NCBI GenBank assembly: GCA_905480575.1
Contig: CAJQQZ010000015.1
Location: forward strand, 1-46,542
DNA: 46,542 nucleotides
Reading direction: 5' to 3'
Source: an uncultured Alphaproteobacteria bacterium
GTDB taxonomy: Bacteria; Pseudomonadota; Alphaproteobacteria; UBA7985; CAJQQZ01
Below are positions 23,531 through 31,066 of this stretch, one piece after another. The position numbers and the translations under genes were made by a program. The stretch's first letter is position 1. Each line of letters opens with the position of its first letter. The notes under the pieces are model-generated. The model saw nothing but the letters and a program-made list of their open reading frames with translations, was not told where the DNA came from and made no database searches.

Positions 23531-24010
23531 GTGATACAACTTCGATCAAGTGACGAGACAAGCCTGGAAGCGATTCTGGCACTCAACAATGACTTTGCCA
23601 AAGAAACCTCATTGCTTGAGAAAGATAAGCTCGCTTCAATGATGGACCGCGCCTTCTATGCTAAGGCTATTGAGCCAGTGGCGGCTTTTCTCATCTGCTA
23701 TGATCAGGACAGTGATCACGATTCACTGCGTTTTGCTTGGTTCAAAGAGCGTTTGGTGAAGTTCGCTTACATTGATCGTATTGTTGTCAGCGGTGATTAT
23801 CAGAAAAAGGGCTACGCTAAATCTCTCTACGAAGATTTCTTCGACGAAGCGCGAGCAGCTGGTCATCACTACGCGACCTGTGAGGTAAATTTCACTCCGC
23901 CTAATCCTGGATCGGATGCGTTCCACGCGGCTCTTGGCTTTGTTGAGCTCGGTAAATCCTATCCCAATGAAGAGGGGAAGGTTGTCACCTACCTGATTAA
24001 GAAGCTGTAG
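23531..24010 (+). CDS. GNAT family N-acetyltransferase
   Basis: A 159-residue acetyltransferase. The acetyl-CoA site is YIDRIVVSGDYQKKGYAKSLYEDFFDEARAAG (about 77-108, with Q-K-K-G-Y-A), followed by ATCEVNFTPPNPGSDAFHAALGFVELG (about 113-139), a pattern of the COG3818 predicted acetyltransferases. The frame opens with GTG 23531, with AAGGA 10-14 bases upstream. The substrate is unknown. It is divergent from the other GNAT gene and shares its upstream region. A bidirectional terminator follows. Confidence 0.82.
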   Translation: MIQLRSSDETSLEAILALNNDFAKETSLLEKDKLASMMDRAFYAKAIEPVAAFLICYDQDSDHDSLRFAWFKERLVKFAYIDRIVVSGDYQKKGYAKSLYEDFFDEARAAGHHYATCEVNFTPPNPGSDAFHAALGFVELGKSYPNEEGKVVTYLIKKL

Positions 24011-24070
24011 GTTTTTTGTTGTCCGAAGCAGTTTAGTTTTGTGGGGTTGAGTAATGTCCTCTAGGCAACA

Positions 24071-24102
24071 AAAAAGCCGCCCTCAGATGAGGACGGCTTT
24101 TT
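24071..24102. terminator. Bidirectional terminator between GNAT and csp
   Basis: AAAAAGCCG-C-CCTC, loop AGAT, GAGG-A-CGGCTTTTT: a strong stem with A-run on one side and T-run on the other, serving the plus-strand acetyltransferase and the minus-strand cold-shock gene. Confidence 0.92.
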
Positions 24103-24122
24103 CGAAAGTCTAAGCTTTTGGC

Positions 24123-24332
24123 TTAACCTGCAGCGATGTTGTCCACTGCGATTTTGCCTGAACGCTGGTCTGTCTTTGTGTCGAAAGTAACTTTCTGACC
24201 GTCTGAAAGACCTGTCATGCCACAACGCTCAAGTGCAGTAGCGTGAACGAATACGTCGTTGCCGCCGTTGTCTGGAGCGATGAAACCGAAGCCCTTTTGG
24301 GCATTGTAAAATTTAACTGTACCTGCATCCAT
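24123..24332 (-). CDS. Cold-shock protein (CspA family)
   Basis: A 69-residue OB-fold RNA chaperone. RNP1 is KGFGFIAPD (13-21) and RNP2 is VFVHAT (27-32), preceded by the universal GTVKFYNAQ start. In the family it binds single-stranded RNA and melts structure, often after cold stress. The gene stands alone with its own terminator and a leader of about 145 nt if the promoter at 24482-24510 is used. Long leaders are typical of cold-inducible csp mRNAs. Which paralogue it is cannot be decided. Confidence 0.95.
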   Translation of the reverse strand: MDAGTVKFYNAQKGFGFIAPDNGGNDVFVHATALERCGMTGLSDGQKVTFDTKTDQRSGKIAVDNIAAG

Positions 24333-24703
24333 GGTAATTTCCTTTAAATAAATCCATGATTAAACATAGACTGGCGCATGCGCGAGCCCTCTTAGTGTCG
24401 AATTTGTTGGGGTAGTTAAGCGCGCGCCCGGAAAAATCCAGGACGGAACGGCCAAGTTGTCCGGCCAAAGTCGATAGCAGTCATATAGTGACTAACTAGA
24501 AACATTACAAGGATCGTTGAGAAAATTTGCCAACTATTTACTAAAAGTTGGATCAAACGGTGAAGCTCAATCTCTGGAATGGTGCAAATTGAGGGAATCT
24601 TGAATGGCAAAACAAGCATGAATTCCCAATTGCTGAGTCATTATTGGCAAAGAAAGGACACAGTTTACTAGCATTCTAACAGTGGAGATTTGTCAGCAAT
24701 GAA
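24333..24703. other. Intergenic region upstream of csp
   Basis: A 371-base gap between the divergent csp gene and a small exported-protein gene. It contains a csp promoter candidate and a GC-rich patch (about 24419-24430, GCGCGCGCCCGG) in the csp leader that could pair internally. A 67-codon minus-strand frame here lacks any family likeness and I do not count it as a gene. Confidence 0.5.
24482..24510 (-). promoter_or_regulatory. Candidate sigma-70 promoter of csp
   Basis: On the minus strand TTGTAA (24510-24505), 17-bp spacer, TATATG (24487-24482). This predicts a transcript start near 24475 and a 5' leader of about 143 nt before the csp ATG, similar to cspA leaders elsewhere. Confidence 0.42.
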
Positions 24704-25231
24704 GTGGGGAAGGCCGTGAAAAAGCTTTGTAGTGTAATTTTTGTTTTGTTCTTTTTTAGTGAAGCAGCTTGGGCTTCTTCTTGGATTAACCATACGGCGC
24801 CTAGTAAGGACGTAGAAGGCGCAACGGTTTATATAGCCTCGACAACAGGGAAAAGAGGGAATCTCTTTGCTGTTGTTTGTGATGATCGTGGTCTAGCTAT
24901 TGATTTAGAAATGAGAGGCAAAGGCGAAGAGGCCGCGTTGGTCGATATCATGTGGAAGGTGGATCGTTGGCCCAGGACAGCCATGACCGGAGAAACTTTC
25001 CTTAAAGAAGCAAGTGGCTACTTCCTGACATTCTACGATGCCTCTTCGGCGCCATTAGTTGGTACTGAAACGCTGGTCCACCGTGTGAAAAAGGGTAACA
25101 GGCTTCGCGCTTTTTATGCGAAGTCTGGTGAACTATTGGATGATTTTTCCCTGAAAGGTTCTCTACGTGTTGTTCACGAAGTAGAACAGGCTTGTGAAGC
25201 AGGTCTGGGGAAAGCACCGGAAGCACAATAG
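24704..25231 (+). CDS. Small exported protein of unknown function
   Basis: Unrecognised protein of up to 175 residues. It has an N-terminal signal peptide (KKLCSVIFVLFFFSEAAWASS, cleavage probably after Ala-Trp-Ala or nearby), so the mature form is periplasmic or secreted. The mature part begins WINHTAPSKDVEGATVYIAST and looks beta-rich. It includes Cys at FAVVCDDRG and EQACEAG, which could form a disulfide. The start is uncertain: GTG 24704 and GTG 24716 are both in frame, the second giving a tidier signal peptide but a very short gap to GGGGAAGG. It ends 21 bases before the PanB-like gene and may be co-transcribed. Confidence 0.6.
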   Translation: MGKAVKKLCSVIFVLFFFSEAAWASSWINHTAPSKDVEGATVYIASTTGKRGNLFAVVCDDRGLAIDLEMRGKGEEAALVDIMWKVDRWPRTAMTGETFLKEASGYFLTFYDASSAPLVGTETLVHRVKKGNRLRAFYAKSGELLDDFSLKGSLRVVHEVEQACEAGLGKAPEAQ

Positions 25232-25252
25232 CTAAGGTAAGCAAAGAAGAAC

Positions 25253-26041
25253 ATGGCAGCATTAACGGTTAAAGATATTCGAGAATGCAAAGGTAAGCAG
25301 CGTTTGGCCTTTGTTCAAGTCGCACGTTTGGAGGAGGCGAAAGCAGCTTCAGAAGCAGGCATGGATATGATTGGCACAGGGTTTCGTCCGGAAACGGCAG
25401 GCTTTGCTGCAGCTGTTCCAAATACGCACTTTCAATTTGGATTGGCTTGGGGCCGGCATGCTTCAGCGGAAGAGGCGTTGCGGGAAGCCATGCAAGCCAT
25501 GGAAGCGGGCGCGCAATCTATCTACTGTGCCATGAGTCCCCATGTTGTTGAGGTACTGGCGCGCGAAGGGGTGCCGGTTATAGCACACGTGGGTCTCGTG
25601 CCACCGAAAGCGACCTGGGTTGGTGGCTTAAAGGCGGTTGGGAAATCACCCGAGCAAGCGATTCAAGTCTACAATGAGACCAGAGCATTTGAGGCGGCGG
25701 GAGCTTTTGCGGTTGAGATGGAGATCTTGCCACGCCAACTCGCAGCAGAGATAACCAAGCGTACCTCTCTTATGACCATATCACTTGGGTCTGGTCCGGA
25801 TTGTGATATCGAATACCTGTTCTCCGCTGATTTGTTGGGAGAAAACACAGGCCATATTCCTCGTCACGCCAAGGTTTATCGTAATTTTGCCGCCGAGCGT
25901 GACCGTCTTCAACAAGAGCGCATTGCGGCATATAAAGAGTACATTGCGGACGTCGCTGGCAATGCCTTTCCATCGGAAGGCAATTTGGTCAATATGACCG
26001 ATGAAGCATTCTCAACGTTTGTTGATCTGATCGAAAAGTAG
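25253..26041 (+). CDS. Divergent PanB-superfamily (ketopantoate hydroxymethyltransferase-like) protein
   Basis: A 262-residue TIM-barrel protein related to PanB. Matching parts are VIAHVGLVPPKATWVGGLKAVGKS (109-132), aligned with the HIGLTPQ ... GGF-VQG segment of PanB; VEMEILPRQLAAEITKR (154-170), aligned with LECVP..LA..I; and SLGSGPDCDIEYLFSADLLG (177-196), aligned with IGIGAG..CDGQVLV..DLLG. Key PanB residues appear lost: the metal-binding Asp of GDSLG is replaced in MIGTGFRP (39-46), and the Lys/Glu pair of the KIEGG motif is replaced by SIYCAMS (89-95). The base Glu (157) remains. It therefore probably does not make ketopantoate by the standard metal-dependent route and may act on another 2-oxo acid. 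It sits with a TauD-type dioxygenase (convergent, 4-base gap). Confidence 0.66.
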   Translation: MAALTVKDIRECKGKQRLAFVQVARLEEAKAASEAGMDMIGTGFRPETAGFAAAVPNTHFQFGLAWGRHASAEEALREAMQAMEAGAQSIYCAMSPHVVEVLAREGVPVIAHVGLVPPKATWVGGLKAVGKSPEQAIQVYNETRAFEAAGAFAVEMEILPRQLAAEITKRTSLMTISLGSGPDCDIEYLFSADLLGENTGHIPRHAKVYRNFAAERDRLQQERIAAYKEYIADVAGNAFPSEGNLVNMTDEAFSTFVDLIEK

Positions 26042-26045
26042 TGTC

Positions 26046-26876
26046 TTAAGTTGGAACTCGTCGGTCCTTAACCACCGTGATCCTATTCATACAGCGATAG
26101 TGTGGCAGGTAATCAGCAACTGCATAGTGTTGCGTACAACGATTGTCCCACATCGCGACGGAGCCTTTACGCCAAGTGAAACGCAGCTGATATTCTGGGC
26201 GATTGATATGATCCAGCAGGTAATTCAATAAGCGGCGGCTTTCTCGTGCTGTTACACCGACAATGTGAGAGGTGAAGCCTTCATTGACATAGAGGAATTT
26301 GCGCCTTGAAGCCGGGTGGGTTTGCACGACTGGATGGATAGCACTGCCAAAACGTTGGTGGGCGGCTGTCACTTTTTCGCCGGTCGTTTCATTGGCTGCA
26401 AAGTTATTGCGGAAATCCCCCATGTCGTGAACTGCGGTCATGCCAGACAAATGATTTTTCATATCTAAGGGCAGGGCATCGTAAGCAGCGGCCATTGAGG
26501 CCCAAAGGGTATCACCGCCGCATTCTGGAACTTCACGTGCTACCAGAATTGAGGCAAAGGGTGGCTCTTGTTTGAAGGTGAGGTCTGTGTGCCAACCGTC
26601 TGTGTCAGGTGGATTGTTAGCATCGTTGGCCAGCTCAACGATACGGTCAAAACCATCGACATGTTTGTAGATCGGATGCGGTTGATCGAGTTCGCCAAAG
26701 GACTGTGCAAAAGCAAGATGCCTTTCAGGCGAGATGTCTTGATCACGGAAGAAGATAGCCTCGTGTTTAACCAAAGCCTCGTAAATGGCGTTCTCTTGAG
26801 CTGTGCTCAATGGTTGGCCAAGATCGAGACCTGTAATCTCTGCGCCGATTGCCGGTGTTAACGCACGGATTTGCAT
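26046..26876 (-). CDS. TauD/TfdA family Fe(II)/2-oxoglutarate dioxygenase
   Basis: A 276-residue non-haem iron oxygenase that hydroxylates small substrates such as taurine or alkyl sulfates, releasing the heteroatom group. Iron ligands are His96 and Asp98 (WHTDLTF) and His250 (DNRCTQHYAVADY), and Arg261 or the following Arg residues bind 2-oxoglutarate. LGQPLSTAQENAIYEALVKHEAIFFRDQ (19-46) is the usual N-terminal signature. The substrate cannot be told from the sequence; taurine is only one option. It lies 72 bases downstream of the LysR gene on the same strand, so LysR may control it, and converges with the PanB-like gene. Confidence 0.85.
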   Translation of the reverse strand: MQIRALTPAIGAEITGLDLGQPLSTAQENAIYEALVKHEAIFFRDQDISPERHLAFAQSFGELDQPHPIYKHVDGFDRIVELANDANNPPDTDGWHTDLTFKQEPPFASILVAREVPECGGDTLWASMAAAYDALPLDMKNHLSGMTAVHDMGDFRNNFAANETTGEKVTAAHQRFGSAIHPVVQTHPASRRKFLYVNEGFTSHIVGVTARESRRLLNYLLDHINRPEYQLRFTWRKGSVAMWDNRCTQHYAVADYLPHYRCMNRITVVKDRRVPT

Positions 26877-26948
26877 GGTAAGTTACTCAACAGCTGTTAA
26901 ACTCACGTCTATGGCAATGCGGGAAACCCGTGCTTCGTGCAAGAAAAT

Positions 26949-27851
26949 TCATCCATTGATTTCTTCTTGCAGCAATTGAATGAAGACTTCTGTGATGGAG
27001 GAACGCCGCAGACCTCGCTTTGTTACTATTTCTATGTTGGTGCTCATACTATGACTCTGCGGTAACAAGGATTGCATCAAACCCAACTTTGTCCAACGAG
27101 AAGCATAGTGAACCGGTAGGTAGCCAACATAGCGACCAGACAAAATCAAAAAAGCAATGCCTTCTATTTGATGCGCTTGTGCGGTCGAAGGCAGATTAGC
27201 GGTTAAGGGAGCTACTTGCTGTTCATCCAAGTAAGCACGGCGTACTAGATCGGTGTTCCTGAGGTCTTCCGGCTGTATGTTGCTTGCTCCAAACAAAGGG
27301 TGCCCTTTGCCACAAAACAATTCTAAGGGATCTTCTTGGATTGGCTCATAAAACAGCCCAGGTTTATGGCGATGGAACACGCCGACCCCCAACGCGATCC
27401 TGCCATCTAACACCGCATGCTCAATATCATCAGGGGCTAGGGAATGGATATCAATCGTTACTTCCGGTGCATCCTCTTTGAAGAGAGCAAGCGCGCGGTC
27501 CAATGGCCCCGGCTGATCGGCGATCCAGTTGTCGATGACTGCCAGGCTTAACTGGCCGGTCAACTGGTCTTTGGTTGCCGCCACACTATCCTGGAATTCG
27601 TCAACGGCAGAAAAGAGACTGTTCGCTGCTCGAAAAACTGCCTGCCCACGATTAGTAAGCTGAAAGCCGCCTCTGCCTCTTGAGCAAAGCCTAAGTCCCA
27701 ACCTGGTCTCTAGTTGGGAAATTTGCCGACTGATCGTCGAAGTTGACACATTCAAACGCACCTGTGCAGCAGAGAAACCACCAGCTTCAACCACAGAAAC
27801 GAAGACTTCCAAAAGATGCAAGTCAGCTTTGGATAGTTTGTTAAGAGACAT
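26949..27851 (-). CDS. LysR family transcriptional regulator
   Basis: A 300-residue regulator. The N-terminal winged helix-turn-helix (about 1-60) reads LHLLEVFVSVVEAGGFSAAQVRLNVSTSTISRQISQLETRLGLRLCSR, followed by a periplasmic-binding-protein-like effector domain (about 90-295). I place the start at the ATG ending at 27851 (MSLNKLSK); a GTG at 27863 would add four residues inside the operator. It is divergent from the dimethylargininase-like gene across a short region containing a 24-bp dyad, the standard LysR arrangement. It probably senses a substrate of that hydrolase or importer and may also control the tauD-like gene downstream of it. Confidence 0.9.
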   Translation of the reverse strand: MSLNKLSKADLHLLEVFVSVVEAGGFSAAQVRLNVSTSTISRQISQLETRLGLRLCSRGRGGFQLTNRGQAVFRAANSLFSAVDEFQDSVAATKDQLTGQLSLAVIDNWIADQPGPLDRALALFKEDAPEVTIDIHSLAPDDIEHAVLDGRIALGVGVFHRHKPGLFYEPIQEDPLELFCGKGHPLFGASNIQPEDLRNTDLVRRAYLDEQQVAPLTANLPSTAQAHQIEGIAFLILSGRYVGYLPVHYASRWTKLGLMQSLLPQSHSMSTNIEIVTKRGLRRSSITEVFIQLLQEEING

Positions 27852-27863
27852 AGCTCGGCACAC

Positions 27864-27887
27864 TAACTTGTTAAGAAATACAAGTTA
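27864..27887. promoter_or_regulatory. LysR-type operator dyad
   Basis: TAACTTGT (27864-27871), 8-bp spacer TAAGAAAT, ACAAGTTA (27880-27887). The arms are exact inverted repeats with AT-rich centre, lying 12 bases before the lysR start and 77 before the divergent hydrolase start. A T-N-A dyad of this size between divergent genes is where a LysR protein would bind. Confidence 0.72.
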
Positions 27888-27964
27888 ACATGACAAAGTT
27901 GCTATTTAACTCAACATATTTTCTCGCTAGCCTGGAATCAATTGATGAAACCAAGAGGTCAGAA

Positions 27965-28843
27965 ATGCTTGAAAAAAAGTGGGGCATTAACAATGACTAT
28001 GCACCTTTGTCGGATGTACTCCTCGGGAAACCAGAATATTTCAAATGGGTAGAAGCCGGTCCTTTAATCGGGCGAACTTTGGCCAACGCGCATAAAACGG
28101 GTGTGAAGTTTGATTTGCAGACCGCCATGGCACAGCATGCTGAGATGGTGTCCATCTACGAAGAAAATGGTGTGAAGTGTCACTATCTCGAAGCCGATGA
28201 AGTTCTGCATCGGAATTTCTTTGCCCGTGATTCCTCTGCCATGACGCCTTGGGGCGCTCTGATTTGCCATATGCAGCTCAAGGTCAGACGCGCCGACTAC
28301 GTGACGGTCATCAAGTACTATCAGGAAAACAACATTCCAATCTGGAACTTCGCGACTGCGGGGCACTTTGAAGGCGGGGATTTTGTTATCCTTGAGCCTG
28401 GTAAAGTGTTGATTGGATATTGCGGTGAGCGCTCAGAAAAAGAAGGGTCCGAGCAGGTTGCTGATTTTGTCCGCAAAGAAGGCTGGGAAGCTGTGACTGC
28501 TCCAATCAGTCGCGAATTCGTTCATATGGACGGTCTTGTCGTACCGCTGGACGAGAAACTGTTGGTGGCTTGCGTTGACGCGTTGGAGCCCTGGGTTGTT
28601 GATCAGCTCAAAGATTGGGGCTTCTCATTCGTTGACGTACCTTACCGCGAAGCCAAGAACTTAGGTGTTAACCTAGTGGCCTTGGGCAACGGTAAAGTAC
28701 TGTCTATGAAAGGCGCGACGGAGCTTAATGAAAAGATGCGAGCTTTGGGCTACGAGGTTTATGACCCCGATATGTCCATGTTCACACTTGGTGGTGGTGG
28801 AGTCCATTGCCTTTGCCAAGCCCTTTGCAGAGAAGAGGTTTGA
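27965..28843 (+). CDS. Dimethylargininase/amidinotransferase-family hydrolase
   Basis: A 292-residue protein of the guanidino-group-modifying enzyme superfamily (DDAH, arginine deiminase, amidinotransferase). Active-site parts visible are FEGGDFVILE (Glu/Asp of the propeller), FVHMDGLVVPL (catalytic His) and the C-terminal GGGGVHCLCQAL with nucleophile Cys. The closest description is N(G),N(G)-dimethylarginine dimethylaminohydrolase, which gives citrulline and dimethylamine, but other guanidino substrates are possible. An ATG at 27890 opens a longer frame. ATG 27965 is preferred because AAGAGG lies six bases before it, the N-terminus WGINNDYAPLSDVLLGKP matches the family start, and the longer form would leave no room for a promoter. 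The ABC importer genes follow in the same direction. Confidence 0.8.
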   Translation: MLEKKWGINNDYAPLSDVLLGKPEYFKWVEAGPLIGRTLANAHKTGVKFDLQTAMAQHAEMVSIYEENGVKCHYLEADEVLHRNFFARDSSAMTPWGALICHMQLKVRRADYVTVIKYYQENNIPIWNFATAGHFEGGDFVILEPGKVLIGYCGERSEKEGSEQVADFVRKEGWEAVTAPISREFVHMDGLVVPLDEKLLVACVDALEPWVVDQLKDWGFSFVDVPYREAKNLGVNLVALGNGKVLSMKGATELNEKMRALGYEVYDPDMSMFTLGGGGVHCLCQALCREEV

Positions 28844-28960
28844 TTCAAACCGCGACATTCTGTCGATTTATCTGGTCAACAGGAGAATCCGCTGTAGGGT
28901 TAAGGCGTTTAGAGGGCCTCTGGAGAGGTTCATGAATGTAAAATACAGGGAGTTACCTAA

Positions 28961-29914
28961 ATGAAAAAAGTACTTAAAAGTCTTGCTGGTGCAGCCTTGC
29001 TGTCATCAGTTGCCATGCCAGCGCTTGCCGCTGATGTTGTAATCGGTGTGCCAAACTGGCCATCTGTTCGCGTAACAGCGCACGTTTTGAAGGTCGTTAT
29101 GGAAGATAACCTCGGTCTTGAGGTCGAGTTGCAGAACGGTTCAAACCCAGTTGTGTTCGAAGGTATGGACGCTGGTTCCATGCACGTTCACCCAGAGGTC
29201 TGGCTGCCAAACCAAACCAACCTAAACAACAAGTATGTTCAGGAAAAGGGCACAGTGCGCCAGAATCCTAATGGTGTTGCTGGCGACCAGGCTATGTGCG
29301 TAACGAAAGGCACGCAAGAACGCACAGGTATCACAGATCTGTCTCAACTGACGGATCCTGATATGGCTGCCAACTTTGACACAGACGGTGATGGCAAAGG
29401 CGAAATCTGGATTGGTGCTGCTGGTTGGGCGTCAACCAACATCGAGAAAATCCGCGCTAAGTCCTACGGCTATGACGAGACCATGAACCTCAAGGAAATG
29501 GACGAAACTCTTGCCTTGGCTGAAGTTGACAACGCCGTTGCACAGAACGAAGACATCGTTTTCTTCTGTTACACACCACACCATATGTTTGCGCTGCATG
29601 ATCTTGTGATCTTGAAAGAGCCTGCACACGATTCTGCTAGTTGGAACGTTATCCAGCCTACAGACGATCCTGAGTGGCTTGAGAAGTCAGAAGCTGGTTC
29701 CGCTTGGAGCACAGCTTACTTGCACATTCACTATGCAACAGGTCTAGAAGAGTCAAACCCAGCTGCAGCTTCAATGCTGTCTAAGGTTTCTCTAGACACA
29801 GCTGCTGTTTCTGCAATGACCTATGCTCTGGTTGTTGAGAAGCAGGATCCTGCTGAATTCGCTGCAAAGTGGGTTTCAGAGAACGGCGCTACAGTTGATG
29901 CTTGGTTGCAGTAA
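28961..29914 (+). CDS. Betaine-type ABC transporter substrate-binding protein (OpuAC family)
   Basis: A 317-residue periplasmic binding protein. The signal peptide MKKVLKSLAGAALLSSVAMPALAA is followed by DVVIGVPNWPSVRVTAHVLKVVMEDNLG, and typical OpuAC stretches occur at FEGMDAGSMHVHPEVWLPNQ (about 67-86), IWIGAAGWASTNIEK (about 148-162) and IVFFCYTPHHMFALHDLVIL. Trp residues in NW, VW and GW fit an aromatic cage for a quaternary ammonium or methylated guanidino group. DTDGDGKGEIW looks like a Ca-binding-type acidic loop. It lies 117 bases after the hydrolase with no terminator seen, and is followed by a stable hairpin before the ATPase. Confidence 0.88.
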   Translation: MKKVLKSLAGAALLSSVAMPALAADVVIGVPNWPSVRVTAHVLKVVMEDNLGLEVELQNGSNPVVFEGMDAGSMHVHPEVWLPNQTNLNNKYVQEKGTVRQNPNGVAGDQAMCVTKGTQERTGITDLSQLTDPDMAANFDTDGDGKGEIWIGAAGWASTNIEKIRAKSYGYDETMNLKEMDETLALAEVDNAVAQNEDIVFFCYTPHHMFALHDLVILKEPAHDSASWNVIQPTDDPEWLEKSEAGSAWSTAYLHIHYATGLEESNPAAASMLSKVSLDTAAVSAMTYALVVEKQDPAEFAAKWVSENGATVDAWLQ

Positions 29915-29930
29915 ACTTGGCTGACTAATG

Positions 29931-29963
29931 TAACGGCGGTGCCTCTCTGGGGTGCCGCCGTTA
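29931..29963 (+). promoter_or_regulatory. Intercistronic hairpin after the binding-protein gene
   Basis: TAACGGCGG (29931-29939) pairs with CCGCCGTTA (29955-29963), and the inner TGCC/GGTG extends it to about 13 bp with a 7-nt loop. No T-run follows. Such stem-loops between binding-protein and permease genes often protect the upstream mRNA so that the binding protein is made in excess; partial termination is the alternative. Confidence 0.72.
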
Positions 29964-30016
29964 TGCGTTTAAGAACAATCAAAAAGCTAAACTAGTTTAA
30001 TTGGGGAGACGGCCGG

Positions 30017-31066
30017 GTGAGCGAAGACGTCATCATTCTAGAGAATGTCTGGAAGATTTTCGGCGATCGTGCTGACGAAGCAATGAAAGCCATCGAAGAA
30101 CGTGGGTTGGGCAAACCGGAAGTACTGGCTGAATTTGCTTGTGTGGTCGGAATCGCCGACTGTTCATTTACCGTCAAGCGTGGCGAGATTTTCTGCGTTA
30201 TGGGACTGTCCGGCTCAGGGAAGTCGACAATGGTTCGACACCTCAATCGGTTGATTGAACCGACTGCTGGCAAAATCTCTGTCCTTGGCCAAGATATGAT
30301 GGCTCTCAGCGGTGACAAGCTTCGCGAGATGCGCGCTATGCACCTCGGCATGGTTTTTCAACACATGGCTTTGCTGCCCCACCGCACGGTTCGAGACAAT
30401 GTCGCCTTTCCGTTGCAAGTACGCGGAGAGCCCAAATCGAAACGTTGGGAAGTCTCACAGCGCTGCCTAGAAATGGTGAATCTTGATGGCTATGAAGATC
30501 GCTTCCCAAGAGAACTATCTGGCGGCATGCAACAGCGTGTCGGCCTTGCACGAGCCCTGGCCTCTGATCCAGAAGTTCTGCTCATGGATGAACCTTTCTC
30601 AGCACTGGATCCACTTATCCGTCGTCAGTTGCAAGATCAGTTCATGGCGCTGTCAGCAGAATTGAACAAAACAACAGTTTTTATCACTCATGATCTTGAC
30701 GAAGCGATCCGTATTGGAAACCGCATCGCAATTATGAAAGATGGGCGTATCGTTCAAATCGGTACACCAGAAGACATCGTGACTAAGCCGGCGGATGACT
30801 ATGTCCGGGACTTTGTCGAAGGCATATCCAGATTAAAATTGGTTTTTGCCCATACAATTATGGAAGATATCAAGTCTTACAAAGTTGCCAGAGGCGAGGA
30901 CTTGAGCAAGTCACCTCGTGTCTCGCACGATACCGATTTGGATCACTTGATCGATATCACAACTGAAACCGACCAACCGATCGTTATTCAAGACGACGAC
31001 GGCAAGGATGTTGGTGTGATCAATAAGACGACCCTGCTGAAGGGCATTCAAGGAGGCAAGGCATGA
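30017..31066 (+). CDS. Betaine-type ABC transporter ATPase (ProV/OpuAA-like)
   Basis: A 349-residue ATP-binding subunit of an importer. Walker A is GLSGSGKST (about 67-75), the Q-loop MVFQHMALLPH (about 112-122), the signature LSGGMQQR (about 167-174), Walker B EVLLMDEPFSALDP (about 187-200) and switch His in FITHDLDEA. A C-terminal CBS-like regulatory part (about 280-345) matches ProV-type subunits that sense ionic strength. The start is GTG 30017 with GGGGAG eight bases upstream. It overlaps the permease gene by four bases (ATGA). Confidence 0.92.
   Translation: MSEDVIILENVWKIFGDRADEAMKAIEERGLGKPEVLAEFACVVGIADCSFTVKRGEIFCVMGLSGSGKSTMVRHLNRLIEPTAGKISVLGQDMMALSGDKLREMRAMHLGMVFQHMALLPHRTVRDNVAFPLQVRGEPKSKRWEVSQRCLEMVNLDGYEDRFPRELSGGMQQRVGLARALASDPEVLLMDEPFSALDPLIRRQLQDQFMALSAELNKTTVFITHDLDEAIRIGNRIAIMKDGRIVQIGTPEDIVTKPADDYVRDFVEGISRLKLVFAHTIMEDIKSYKVARGEDLSKSPRVSHDTDLDHLIDITTETDQPIVIQDDDGKDVGVINKTTLLKGIQGGKA

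Noticed and set aside
24416-24619. 67-codon minus-strand frame upstream of csp
   Set aside because: It lies over the csp promoter and leader and has no recognisable family or ribosome site.
27890-27964. Longer N-terminus of the dimethylargininase-like protein
   Set aside because: ATG 27965 has a well-placed AAGAGG and matches the family start; the longer form begins at the edge of the operator.
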